64,000 nucleotides of DNA from contig NC_087062.1 in the NCBI RefSeq assembly GCF_963678635.1, forward strand, positions 96,031,705 to 96,095,704, given 5' to 3'. The stretch is from Symsagittifera roscoffensis (lineage: Eukaryota; Xenacoelomorpha; Acoela; Convolutidae). Both the position numbers and the translations under genes were made by a program. Positions 44,533 through 54,787 of the stretch are shown piece by piece. Below the pieces are notes generated by a model that was given only the letters and a program-made list of their open reading frames with translations, had not been told where the DNA came from and did not search any database. The stretch's first letter is position 1, and every line of letters starts with the position of its first letter.

Positions 44533-44729
44533 CTGTTTTCCGTTGTGTGTGACGGAGCGCAGTATGGCGGAGAGGTCTTTGTTTCCGAATGCGATGTCCA
44601 TGAGATGAATGGCGAAGAAGAAGCGGGAGAAGTTGCCGGCTATGGAGAAGAGGAAGTAGAAGAAGATGTAGAGGAACGCCTGGTCACTGAAGATCACCCC
44701 CAGCTTCCACAAGTTGTACTCGTAGTCGT
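44533..44729 (-). CDS. RyR: Ryanodine receptor exon, S3 to S4-S5 linker (copy A)
   Basis: 197 nt. Encodes [20 protein letters not shown], then [20 protein letters not shown] and [20 protein letters not shown] plus THNGKQ. FFFA-HL-DIA-G and VTHNGKQ are hallmark RyR residues for S4 and the S4-S5 linker; S3 is the hydrophobic stretch between. Donor G|GTGGGG, acceptor CTTTTAG. Duplicated as copy B at 47865-48061. Confidence 0.93.
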
Positions 44730-44918
44730 CTAAAAGACACACAAACAACAAATTTAGAATCGAGAGTACGCTATTAAAGCAAAAACAATATCGCCACGCA
44801 AAAAAGAACACAAAATTTGTTGAATTCCTACTGATAAACACAATTCCAACTAACAAAAATTTGCCAAATTTTTGAAAAAAAAAAAACATTATATACAGTA
44901 ACTTTAGATTTTACTCAC

Positions 44919-45103
44919 AATTTGCAAAATATCCAGAGCTGTTCGACGTTCCAGTGCCACCAGAAGCCCCCTCGGCAGCAGAAGTTGCTGGAGCGTCTTG
45001 CATTCCAAGAATCGTGTCTATGACTTCATCTCCTACGGCTTCGCTGTACTTGCTCTTGGCACGTTTCTTCACAAACTTGTCCCAGAAGTTTACCGGAAAA
45101 GAC
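44919..45103 (-). CDS. RyR: Ryanodine receptor exon, S2-S3 cytosolic segment (copy A)
   Basis: 185 nt. Begins SFPVNFWDKFVKKRAKSKYS, matching the RyR FP-N-WDKFVK motif, then a divergent Ala/Ser/Gly/Thr-rich stretch (APATSAAEGASGGTG) and GYFAN. The codon after N is split with the next exon (T|AC). Donor GTGAGTA, acceptor CTTTAG. Duplicated as copy B at 48254-48438. Confidence 0.9.
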
Positions 45104-45427
45104 CTAAAGTTCACACTTTCAGAAACATTCCGCCATACTTTTGACAAAAAAGAAAAAATGTTCGAGACTTTTCGCGTTTTTGACAAAGTCTTCGTTTAAA
45201 AGCTCTTTTTAAAAGTCTTCATAAAATGTCTTTCAAGAGAAAAACACTTTTCGGTCCAACTGAATCTAACAAATGAACAATTTCAATGCTGTCAAAGGAA
45301 TTCGATATGCTTAAGTGGGATTCAATATGAAAATGTTCCATGGAACTACTTATCAATAAATCCTGACTTGTATTATCGCTTTTTCTGATCGCAACATTTG
45401 GGTCTCCATGGGGTCAAATAAACTGAC

Positions 45428-45558
45428 CTGGAGCTGATAACAACACGATCTAGTTTGGCCCGTAAGTCACTCCACTCTGGCTGCGTGGTGAGGTAGAGTC
45501 CCTCGAACTCCAGCTTTCGCGACACTTCTTTCTCTCGCTGGAAGATCACCAGTGGCAC
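45428..45558 (-). CDS. RyR: Ryanodine receptor exon, S2-S3 cytosolic segment, first part (copy A)
   Basis: 131 nt. Encodes VPLVIFQREKEVSRKLEFEG, LYLTTQPEWSDLRAKLDRVV and ISSR, matching the RyR motif PLVIF-REKE--RKLEF-GLY. The last arginine codon is split (AG|G). Donor GTCAGTT, acceptor ACTTCAG. Duplicated as copy B at 48763-48893. Confidence 0.93.
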
Positions 45559-46029
45559 CTGAAGTGAAAAATACAACAAAAATCAGCTCAAATTGAGGCA
45601 CTTGTCCAGCCATTACGTCCAGCCATTATGAGGCACTTGTCCAGCCAGACTCCAACTAAATCCATAGCCTCTCGGTCTCCACGATATAAATCTAAGTTAG
45701 CCCTCGTCTCTGAAAATTACGCTATTTTGTGAACATTTCCTAACAGATGCAGATCTTGCGCTAATCTTTAAAAAAACCGAACATTCTGTTGACCTAATCT
45801 AAAACTTGATCAATATTTTTTGATTTAATCAACATTTTTTGATCAAAAAAATTGATTTATGAGCACTCCCAAAAGAAAAGCCATCAAAGACCCCGATGAA
45901 AATTTTTCGACGCTTTAAGGCACTATTTTGAAAACTCTGACTTCAAATTTAATATGCTCTTCCAACAAATTAAATACTTATTGGTGCCGAATTCACGTTT
46001 AGATTGCTGTTGTAAAATAGTAACAGAAC

Positions 46030-46460
46030 AAATAAATCTTTTGGGCATTGGCGTGCGCAGAAACTTTTCTGGAGGGGAGCGCTTTTCAAAAAAAAATGTT
46101 GGAAAATTTTGCGGGCCTTTTTTCGGTCGATCAATAGATTTGATTTTCCGAACTATCCAAAAATACAATAAGAACTTACTTTGCCAAAAACTTTCTGCGC
46201 CGCAGGCAAAATTTTCAAAAAAAACGGGCCAAAAATTTGCAACATTTCGACTAAAAAATTGCGTTTTTTCGGCGCGCGCTCCCCCCTCAAAATTAGTTTT
46301 TAATATTATTTATTCACGAGGGATAGGACCAACATACGAGCTGTACAGCTCATCACGGCGACCCGCTGTTGTGCCCCAAAGGCGTCCTTAGACAATTTTT
46401 GTCCTTTGTCATCCAAGAATGAATGTAGGAAAATTATACCAAAGGGAGGACCCTTTGGAA
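46030..46460. repeat. Degenerate relative of the hAT-type MITE (copy A intron)
   Basis: Shares TTCTGCGCCGCAGGCAAAAT, a GGCGCGCGCTCCCCCCTC stretch and AAAGGGAGGACCCTTTGG with the MITE at 43973-44410, in the same order. Ends not clear. Its counterpart in copy B is about 49375-49800. Confidence 0.5.
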
Positions 46461-46892
46461 AAATTTGGCTACCAGAATTTGAGTTGTTTCACTTGGCTAA
46501 AGATTCTGCGCCCAAAAGTTTCTGAACGTGAACTTAAGAAAACTTTCAGGGTTGGCCGATCAGAATTGATTGACGTACAATGGAACCAAATTAGACGTAT
46601 TGGAAGAATTTGGTAGCCAAAATTAAGAGGGTGGAAAGGGTCGACTCTGGGGGAAGAAACTGAGTTCAAAGCTAATCAACCGTGTATTGGGTTTCGCGAA
46701 GACAATTATTTTTTAAATATCTTTCATAGGAAAAACTGTCCAAATGTTCTGGTTTTAAAATACACTAAATAAAATTAAAGCTCCCGTATCAAGCAAAGCT
46801 TGGAAGGTTTCCATTTTCCTTTGAAATATCGGGAAAAAAACATACAGTTTTGTGAGAGAAAAAATTGAATTTTCTTTTTTATGTAAATCTGG

Positions 46893-47092
46893 NNNNNNNN
46901 NNNNNNNNNNNNNNNNNNNNNNNNNNNNNNNNNNNNNNNNNNNNNNNNNNNNNNNNNNNNNNNNNNNNNNNNNNNNNNNNNNNNNNNNNNNNNNNNNNNN
47001 NNNNNNNNNNNNNNNNNNNNNNNNNNNNNNNNNNNNNNNNNNNNNNNNNNNNNNNNNNNNNNNNNNNNNNNNNNNNNNNNNNNNNNNNNNNN
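46893..47092. other. Assembly gap, 200 N
   Basis: Exactly 200 N. The DNA before the gap matches 50226 and below; the DNA after it matches 43048 and above. The two flanking contigs therefore overlap by about 3.2-3.8 kb rather than being separated. Confidence 0.98.
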
Positions 47093-47415
47093 GGGTCCTC
47101 GATCTCGTCCCCGATTCCACCGCCCGCTCTCAGCCCATGGTGCAAGTGGAATATAAAGCACTGCCACATATTCGCACACTTTTGCTGCTCCATCACTGAT
47201 CCAGGAGGGGCCGCAGCTGTTTCCGATCCAGGATCCGAGGGAGTCACGTGATTCGCGAAGAGGTTCGAGGTATCGTTGGAGAGGAACCCGATGGTGGGGG
47301 CGATGACGTCAGCCACAGTTTCGGCTTCTTCGACGTATGAGTCACGGAAGAAGTTAAAAGCCACTACTGTGTATAAATAGATGACAATAGATGTCAAGAG
47401 AGCCGTCAGTACCAG
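47093..47415 (-). CDS. RyR: Ryanodine receptor pore exon (copy B), cut by gap
   Basis: Same protein as copy A from S5 ([16 protein letters not shown]) to [10 protein letters not shown], then lost in the gap. The nucleotide differences I can see are silent or lie in the introns. Corresponds to 43048-43370. Confidence 0.9.
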
Positions 47416-47656
47416 CTGAAACACATCAGAACTGATATAATTCAGGAATCTACAACTGGACCTAAAATCAATGATTGATAGAAAGCTCGCTTCGCGTAGA
47501 CAACATTTGCGCTGCCAGAACTGGTTCATCAAAGACGGAAAAACTCAGAAACACCTCGTCAAACTTTTTTTCAAAGCAGATGTTTTTAAAGTGGTGTTTA
47601 ATGCCGATATAGGTAGACTGGTACATAACTGGGATCTTTCTAACTGTTCGCCCTGC

Positions 47657-47836
47657 GTATTCAGACACGTCAGTATTTAGACAAATACTTTTTAACCAAT
47701 CAGAATTGAGACAAGGAAGAAATTAATAAATAATTATTATTTATTTTGGATTATTTATGACTTATCTCGATTCTGATTGGTTCATACAGTATTTGTCTAA
47801 ATACTGACGAGTATGAATACGCAATTGTCTAAATAC
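47657..47836. mobile_element. Foldback MITE without the hAT insert (copy B)
   Basis: The counterpart of 43795-44502: AACCAATCAGAATTGAGACA on one side and ATCTCGATTCTGATTGGTT on the other, with no CAGGGGCGG element between. The first 14 bp of the left end are missing, as part of a deletion of about 190 bp relative to copy A. Confidence 0.7.
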
Positions 47837-47864
47837 AGACCGCACTCCAATTCTATCCCCCCAC

Positions 47865-48061
47865 CTGTTTTCCGTTGTGTGTGACGGAGCGCAGTATGGC
47901 GGAGAGGTCTTTGTTTCCGAATGCGATGTCCATGAGGTGGATGGCGAAGAAGAAGCGGGAGAAGTTGCCGGCTATGGAGAAGAGGAAGTAGAAGAAGATG
48001 TAGAGGAACGCCTGGTCACTGAAGATCACCCCCAGCTTCCACAAGTTGTACTCGTAGTCGT
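47865..48061 (-). CDS. RyR: Ryanodine receptor exon, S3 to S4-S5 linker (copy B)
   Basis: 197 nt, same protein as 44533-44729 ([20 protein letters not shown]). Same splice sites. See copy A. Confidence 0.9.
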
Positions 48062-48253
48062 CTAAAACACACACAAACACAACAAATTTAGAATCGAGAG
48101 TAAGCTATTAAAGCAAAAATAATATCGCCACGCCGCAAAAAAAAACACACAAAATTTGTTGAATTCCTACTGATAGATACAATTCGAACAAACAAAAATT
48201 TGCCAAGTTTTGAAAAAAAAACATTATATACAGTAACTTTAGACTTTACTCAC

Positions 48254-48438
48254 AATTTGCAAAATATCCAGAGCTGTTCGACGTTCCAGTGCCACCAGAA
48301 GCCCCCTCGGCAGCAGAAGTTGCTGGAGCGTCTTGCATTCCAAGAATCGTGTCTATGACTTCATCTCCTACAGCTTCGCTGTACTTGCTCTTGGCACGTT
48401 TCTTCACAAACTTGTCCCAGAAGTTCACCGGAAAAGAC
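48254..48438 (-). CDS. RyR: Ryanodine receptor exon, S2-S3 segment (copy B)
   Basis: 185 nt, same protein as 44919-45103 (SFPVNFWDKFVKKRAKSKYS). Splice sites preserved. Confidence 0.9.
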
Positions 48439-48762
48439 CTAAAGTTCACACTTTCAGAAACATTTCGCCATACTTTTGACAAAAAAGAAAAAATGTTCGA
48501 GACTTTTCGCGTTTTTGACAAATTCTTCGTTTAAAAGCTCTTTTTAAATGTCTTCATAAAACGTCTTTCAAGAGAAAAACACTTTTCGGTCCAACTGAAT
48601 CTAACAAATGAACTATTTCAACGCTGTCAAAGGAATTCGATTTGCTTAAGTCGGATTCAATATGAAAATGTTCCATGGAACTACTTATCAATAAATCCTG
48701 ACTTGTATTATCGCTTTTTCGGATCGCAACATTTGGGTCTCCATGGGGTCAAATAAACTGAC

Positions 48763-48893
48763 CTGGAGCTGATAACAACACGATCTAGTTTGGCCCGTAA
48801 GTCGCTCCACTCTGGCTGCGTGGTGAGGTAGAGTCCCTCGAACTCCAGCTTTCGCGACACTTCTTTCTCTCGCTGGAAGATCACCAGTGGCAC
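48763..48893 (-). CDS. RyR: Ryanodine receptor exon, S2-S3 segment, first part (copy B)
   Basis: 131 nt, same protein as 45428-45558 (VPLVIFQREKEVSRKLEFEG). Splice sites preserved. This copy connects directly to the single-copy upstream exon at 50459-50668. Confidence 0.9.
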
Positions 48894-49374
48894 CTGATGT
48901 AAAAAATATAACAAAAATCAGCTCAAATTGAGGCACTTGTCCAGCCATTATGTCCAGCCATTATGAGGCACTTGTCCAGCCAGACTCTAACTAAATCAAT
49001 AGCCTCTCGGTCTCCACGATATAAATCTAAGTTAGCCCCCGTCTCTGAAAATTACGCTATTTTGTGAACATTTCTTAACAGATGCAGATCTTGCGCTAAT
49101 CTTTAAAAAAACCGAACATTCTGTTGATCTAATCTAAAACTTGATCAATATTTTTTGATTTAATCAACATTTTTTGATCAACAAAATTGATTTATGAGCA
49201 CTCCCAAAAGAAAAGCCATCAAAGACCCCGATGAAAATTTTTCGACGCTTTAAGGCACTATTTTGAAAACTCTGACTTCAAATTTAATATGCTCTTCCAA
49301 CCAATTAAAAACTTATTGGTGCCGAATTCACGTTTAGATTGCTGTTGTAAAATAGTAACAGAACAAATAAATCT

Positions 49375-49800
49375 TTTGGGCAGTGGCGTGCGCAGAAACT
49401 TTTCTGGAGGGGAGCGCTTTTTAAAAAAAAATGTTTGAAAATTTTGAGGGCCTTTTTTCGGTCGATCAATAGATTTGATTTTCCGAACTATCCAAAAATA
49501 CAATAAGAACTTACTTTGCCAAAAATTTTCTGCGCCGCAGGCAAAATTTTCAAAAAAAACGGGCCAAAAATTTGCAACATTTCGACTAAAAAAATTGCGT
49601 TTTTTCGGCGCGCACTCCCCCCTCAAAACTAGTTTTTAAGATCATTTATCCACGAGGGATAGGACCAACATACGAGCTGTACAGCTCATCACGGCGAACC
49701 GCTGTTGTGCCCCAAAGGCGTCCTTAGACAATTTTTGTCCTTTGTCATCCAAGAATGAATGTAGGAAAGTTATACCAAAGGGAGGACCCTTTGGAAAAAT
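49375..49800. repeat. Degenerate relative of the hAT-type MITE (copy B intron)
   Basis: Counterpart of 46030-46460 with TTTTCTGCGCCGCAGGCAAA and AAAGGGAGGACCCTTTGG. Confidence 0.5.
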
Positions 49801-50458
49801 TTGGCTACCAGAATTTGAGTTGTTTCACTTGGCTAAAGATTCTGCGCCCAAAAGTTTCTGAACGTGAACTTAAGAAAACTTTCAGGGTTGGCCGACCAGA
49901 ATTGATTGACGTACAATGGAACCAAATTAGACGTATTGGAAGAATTTGGTAGCCAAAATTAAGAGGGTGGAAAGGGTCGACTTTGAGGGAAGAAATTGAG
50001 TTCAAAACTAATCAACCGTGTATTGGATTTCTCAAAGACAATTATTTTATTAATACCTTTCATAGGAAAAACGGTCTAAATGTTCTGGTTTTAAAATACA
50101 CTAAATAAAATAAAAGCTCCCGTATCAAGCAAAGCTTGGAAGGTTTCCATTTTCCTTTGAAATATCGGGGGGAAAAATCATAGTTTTGTAAAAGAAAAAA
50201 TTGATTTTTCTTTTTTATGTAAATCTGGTAATGAAAATTGAAATTAGTTGCATCTACTATTAAATAACATGCTCAAATTGTTTCAATAATTGATGAGTAA
50301 ATTTTCAGACCCCCGTAAGTTGTAAAAAAAATGACAGATGGGGGCAGTCGAAATATCCGGCCTGATATGAGCTGTCGTGTTTTTCTGTGTCAATTTTTTT
50401 GGAAATTAGTTTCTGAGTGTGCTCCTCTCTGAAAGGAGTGAAGAAGGATAGAACTCAC

Positions 50459-50668
50459 TTTGAGTTTGTAGTAAGCAAGCAGAATGAGGAGTGCAATGAA
50501 TGCGTGAAGAACAGAAAGACACACGAGCACAGGTTCCAGGAAGGCCACGTCATCGTCCATGATGACCACCTGGACAGGTTCCAGTCCCTCTGCCACACCT
50601 CCTGCTTCCTCGGAGGGGGGAGCAGAAGAGTCGGAGTCGACGTCGTTTTCGGGCATGTAGACCGTGAT
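50459..50668 (-). CDS. RyR: Ryanodine receptor exon, S1-S2 loop and S2
   Basis: 210 nt, 70 whole codons. Begins ITVYMPENDVDSDSSAPPSE (an acidic, disordered luminal loop), then FLEPVLVCLSVLHAFIALLI and LLAYYKLK, the S2 helix, matching RyR's MEPAL-CLS-LHT pattern. Donor GTGAGTT after LK, in phase with VPLVIF of the next exon; acceptor GCTGTTTAG. Single copy. Confidence 0.9.
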
Positions 50669-51120
50669 CTAAACAGCCGAGATGAAATCAGAGTCAGAAG
50701 AAACAGCCGAACAGAATTCAGATAAATCGGGCGTTGTTTAATGAGCAATAACCATAAATACACAGTTCTTCTTATTCTAAGCGGCAAGTGAAGATCTATG
50801 ACTTGGTTTGCAAAAAACTTGTGGGAAAATTTGAAAAGATTATTAAAACAAAATCACTGAGACGAGTTCGAATTGAATTTTCGCAAAAAATTTGAAGGGT
50901 CTAAAATTGTTTACTTGTCGTTTTTGAATACTTCTTGAATGTTGTTTTGATAACAAAATTGCGGATTTTAAGGCGTGGTCTCAATCATATTTTGTACTCA
51001 TTAGATCTGAATGAGGGTATTCGGAGACTAATCGGGGCCACGAACTAGTGCAGAGAGTAAAAATTTTAAGCGTGAGGCTGGTAAAAAAATGTTATGAATG
51101 AGTTATAATTTATGACTCAC

Positions 51121-51207
51121 GCGACAGAAGAGGAGAATGATGTTGATGAAGAAGGAAAGGATGGCGCCTGTCGTCTTGATGCGGTAATAGTTGCGAGCCA
51201 GAAAGCA
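51121..51207 (-). CDS. RyR: Ryanodine receptor exon, S1 helix
   Basis: 87 nt, 29 codons, starting CFLARNYYRIKTTGAILSFF and continuing INIILLFCR. LARN-Y and the following hydrophobic run match RyR S1 (family LARNFY--K...FAINFILLFY). Acceptor TTGGCTCTAG, donor GTGAGTC. Too short to appear as an open frame on its own. Confidence 0.9.
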
Positions 51208-51573
51208 CTAGAGCCAAATAAAAACCAGACTTAATTTAAGGAACTCATTTTGATGTATAATATTCTGAGTCTGCATTTCTTGATTCTATTTCCCAGCAAA
51301 AAAGACGTACAAATAATCATCCAGACATAACGATATATAATGAACAAACTCAAATATACAAACGAATATAGTTATTTGATTTTAGTTATTTGGTTTTTTG
51401 GTGAATTTGCAAAAAGTAGGTACACAGAGTGTTGATTTTAAGCGGGGATGTCGCGGTTTTTAAGCAGCAATTTGAAAGGTTTGTCAAAAAGAGTTTTTGA
51501 AGGGGGTAAATAGTAGGAATTCGAAAGGGTTTTTCAAGGGGGAAGGGGGGGACTAAGAAGTGGTGAGCTTTAC

Positions 51574-51730
51574 CATGAGTCTGTTGGGTAGGGATCTCTG
51601 GTTCTTGCTGGCTTTTGATGCGGCCGCAGCTGCCTCCGACTGCTGCTTGGACTGGGTGGTAGAGGCGAAGTTGTTGCTGTAGTCGAACACCTGTTCCGCC
51701 CCTTCCTCCTTCCGCGTACTCAGCCAAGTG
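51574..51730 (-). CDS. RyR: Ryanodine receptor exon upstream of S1
   Basis: 157 nt; the first base completes a codon from an upstream exon not in view. Encodes STWLSTRKEEGAEQVFDYSN, an Ala/Ser/Gln-rich stretch and KNQRSLPNRLM, which leads into CFLARN. Low similarity to vertebrate RyR except at the S1 boundary, but splice sites (TTTTTTGCAG acceptor, ATG|GTAAAG donor) and phase fit. The remaining several thousand residues of RyR must lie upstream, beyond the LTR element. Confidence 0.8.
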
Positions 51731-53126
51731 CTGCAAAAAAAGCAAAGAACTAATCGCAATCATTTCTTGAAGCTTTTCTGAATGTGGAGGCTTTATCGAT
51801 CTCTGCTTAGAGAAATGGTTTCAATCAGTTTTTGTTCCGACCATTTTAGTTTCACCATCTTCATAGGAAGCTTTTTTGTGAGGATCATATTTGATATCGT
51901 ATTGAAGCCTTTTTACTTGTAACTTTGAGTTTTTTTAAAAAAAAAAAGAGAATGAAATATTCCGGCAACGAAAAAAAAACGGTGTGGTTATCTATTACAC
52001 AGACTCAAAGTTAGTAATACTGATGGGAAAAGACTTGTTCACTAAGCTGAACTCGGTTTAGAGTTGTAAAATTAAATAGGTAAATAAAAATAATACTAAC
52101 ATGCTTAACACGGGTTAATGTATCTTTGCGTTTTCCAGCAGAACGTTCTTTCTTTTTTGAAGTCAAAACTTCCTCGATTTTGTTTTATTTTTTTTGCAAT
52201 GGTTACTTGAGTGAAAAAAAATTGCGCTTTAGAAAAAAAAACGTTAATTACAAAATTAGGAATTCTAAACATTTGGAGTGCAGAATTTGCAAAACTTTTT
52301 TGAGTGCAGAAATGATTCTTATTGCGGTGTCATTTATAGTGATAAATCGAAATAACAGCTATTCATTTTGCAACTTGAACTAAATTAAAAAAAACTAATT
52401 TTCAGAAAATTGACCAAGTAAAAGAGTTTTGATTTTCTGCTTTACAATTTTTTGTCACGTTTCAACCTTCAATTCAGTGCCAATAATTATCATTTTAAGC
52501 TAAAATATTTTCAAATAACCTTGTTTTTTTTTGAACCCCTCCGCTGCATAAAAATGTGCAAAAAAACTGTTCTGATGAGATAAAAAGAAAAAATGTTTCC
52601 TGCTTCCTGCAAAAACATTGTATAACAAGGATGATAGAATTAGCTTCATTTTATATCAGGAAAAAGTTTTCAGTATAGCCGTGGAAAAAACTAAACGATT
52701 TTTCAGGGGAAAAGATGATGGAAAAATAACCAAAAATATGGACGCTTCTCAATTTTTATGATATTCTGAACTTGGAGCAAAGTAAAGTTTTGTTACTTGC
52801 TTTTGCCACTCATAACAATTCATTTTTCTTCCAAAAACAAAAACTCCTCGTATTCTGCTCTGCAGAGGGCTTTCAGATCACTTAGATCACTTAGACCCCA
52901 TTCGTAGAATGAAGACGAAAAGATGGTCGTTTGGCATACAAACCCCTGAAGTCCCTTTCATTTTATCGGTGGCTTTCATAATCATCCAATAATTGTTAGT
53001 TTCCAGTCAAAAAACCTCTGCTTTGATAGTTTTCTATTCTCTTTGCACTTGATTCGCTCGCTTTTGATTTTCCAATGGTTTGTATTCGCATTGCAATGGC
53101 AATTGATTTGTCACATTCAAGCCTAC
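51731..53126. other. Probable RyR intron, left part
   Basis: No exon or element recognised. AT-rich with poly-A and poly-T runs and a small GATCACTTAGATCACTTAGA duplication near 52877. Presumed intron of RyR because the gene's 5' part must be further right. Confidence 0.45.
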
Positions 53127-53536
53127 TGGAACCTGATCTAAACTATATTTTATGATTGGATAAATTAAATGTTTTACCAATGTAAAGTATTTAATATTAA
53201 CCAATCATGATCCATCTAACTAACAACCCACTTATTTGTAAGTGCTGAAGTTACTTGTAATTTCAGCACCAGAGAGATTTGAATTTAACTTAGAAATTAG
53301 TTGGACTCTCCCGAGCACTTCAGCAGCCGCAATAAACCAGTATACCCTAGATCTATTGAGCCTAGCAGAGACTAGTTAAACAACCTGAGACTAGATAGTA
53401 TAAGAGTAAGATTAGGATCGGTATTAGACTAAGAAGTTGCACGAATCTATCCGGCCGAAAATAAGATAGCGTGACGAGCAGACGGTGTACCCTATCCGAA
53501 ATTACTCTATGAGTTATACACTCCAGTCTTAACTCA
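53127..53536 (+). repeat. 5' LTR of the young element
   Basis: 410 bp, TGGAACCTGATC to CTTAACTCA. Contains the 13 bp hairpin (53242-53269), an AATAAA at 53331 and TATACC just after it, and the conserved GATAGCGTGACGAGCAGACG block. The primer-binding site starts two bases later (TGGTGCGACC at 53539). Confidence 0.92.
53242..53269 (+). promoter_or_regulatory. LTR hairpin with covarying stem
   Basis: GTGCTGAAGTTAC, loop TT, GTAATTTCAGCAC: 13 pairs, one G-U. Compared with the 26 kb LTR, pair 4 is C-G instead of T-A and pair 10 is T-A instead of C-G; pairing is kept. Repeated in the 3' LTR at 61194-61221. Confidence 0.75.
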
Positions 53537-53538
53537 TC

Positions 53539-53556
53539 TGGTGCGACCATAAGTCT
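53539..53556 (+). promoter_or_regulatory. Primer-binding site of the young LTR element
   Basis: TGGTGCGACCATAAGTCT starts two bases after the 5' LTR; the same TGGTGCGA(C/T)C follows LTR 1-3 at 26-37 kb. The TGG start fits the CCA end of a tRNA primer; the tRNA is not identified. Confidence 0.6.
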
Positions 53557-53624
53557 CGAACAAGACCTTACTAGATTGGAATTAACCAAAAATAGATTAG
53601 AAATTAGACAAAAACATTTAAAAA

Positions 53625-53858
53625 ATGTTATACGACAATAATTTAATTGAAATGTCTCTCCGACTCAATAGATCAGAGCCAATATTCCGAACCATAATAG
53701 AACTACCCGGAATTGGAAGAAGACATCGAACCAAAGACGACATACGACAAAGTAGAAACTTGCCGTATAGTTATATGATAGTTCGGCAAAAGCCAGAACA
53801 AACTTTTATATTTCGAATACTACTTGCAATGAATTTAGATTTCCATTTGCAAACATAA
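53625..53858 (+). CDS. Small ORF 1 of the young LTR element, unknown
   Basis: 77 codons beginning MLYDNNLIEMSLRLNRSEPI, 88 bp after the LTR. It keeps LNRS, RTI-ELP-IGR, NLP, MIVRQK and FIFRIL in common with the 85-codon homologues at 26549 and 31797 (about 60% identity overall). Basic, no hydrophobic segment. It could be a leader peptide, an accessory protein or the 5' exon of a spliced protein. No known family recognised. Confidence 0.55.
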   Translation: MLYDNNLIEMSLRLNRSEPIFRTIIELPGIGRRHRTKDDIRQSRNLPYSYMIVRQKPEQTFIFRILLAMNLDFHLQT

Positions 53859-54787
53859 AACCTTGAAGTTAATCTTCAAAATCATTTCAGGCGCTAAACA
53901 AAATTATTAATATACAATAACGATTGATAAAAAGATCTAAGATCGTTTTCCTAAAATTCTGCAGTAATATACAAAACATGTTTGAAAAATATTTATTGGA
54001 AAATAAAAATAAAAATTAGAAGCATGACAATAAATGGTTAGTAATCATAAATCATCTTGTTGTTCCAGCTTCATCACCTAAAACATAACAGCAATCATCA
54101 ACTCACTAATATCATCAAAACACTAAATCTTTCCTTTACACAAATTTAAAACTTTATTAAAACTTAAGTCACTTAATTTTAAAACCAGATCATCAAGGCT
54201 TATCCTTGGATCTTAAATCATTTTCTACTTAATTAAATTTCAAACTTGATCATCAAGGCTTATCCTTGGATCAAACAGAACAACTTTGTTCTCCCCCACC
54301 CACTTAATTAGTGTCTAACGACCTCAAACGTCGATTCACTACCCAACCCTTTCTAAAGACCTAAGACTAATAGAAATTTTTAAACAAAACTAATCATTCA
54401 AATTAGGATAAACAGTGAAGAACTTCGGTTATTCATCCTTCACTTGACCCCCCCTCTTACCAGACCCAGGATAAATCTTAGACTTAGTAAGTTTAAAATA
54501 GTATCTAACGAACTACTCGCGTTCTAATTATACCTGAACCTTGTGGATCGATTTACTATTCTCCAACCCTTGAACACAATCACTACCCCTAAGTAAGATT
54601 AAGTAAGTTAACACCTTAGCTTATACTAGTCACGAGAAAGTAAAAATCATTCTTCGGAATCGATATACTTTTCTCTCCAACCCTGAACAAATAGACCCAG
54701 GTTAAGCTAACCAAAAAATCGTAAGAACTAACAGTTTAGGAAAATAGAAATCATTTAACAACCTTTGCATCCGTCATTCTAAACCTT
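53859..54787 (+). promoter_or_regulatory. Long leader with two hairpins and a conserved block
   Basis: 930 bp without a convincing frame. Two GATCATCAAGGCTTATCCTT stem-loops lie at 54188-54212 and 54248-54272, exactly 60 bp apart. From 54415 (GTGAAGAACTTCGGTTATTC) to 54787 the sequence is nearly the same as 27540-27874, more conserved than the neighbouring ORFs. Confidence 0.55.

Noticed and set aside
44428-44889. 153-codon frame read as one exon
   Set aside because: Only 44533-44729 is RyR; the rest is intron read through, as the splice sites and homology show.
46755-47532. Open frames of 115-217 codons spanning the run of N
   Set aside because: They are artefacts of translating the gap; only the RyR part from 47093 is real.
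42959-48893. Mutually exclusive or functionally duplicated RyR exon cassettes
   Set aside because: Four collinear exons plus their introns are duplicated up to the edges of a gap, with the same protein; contig overlap explains this more simply.
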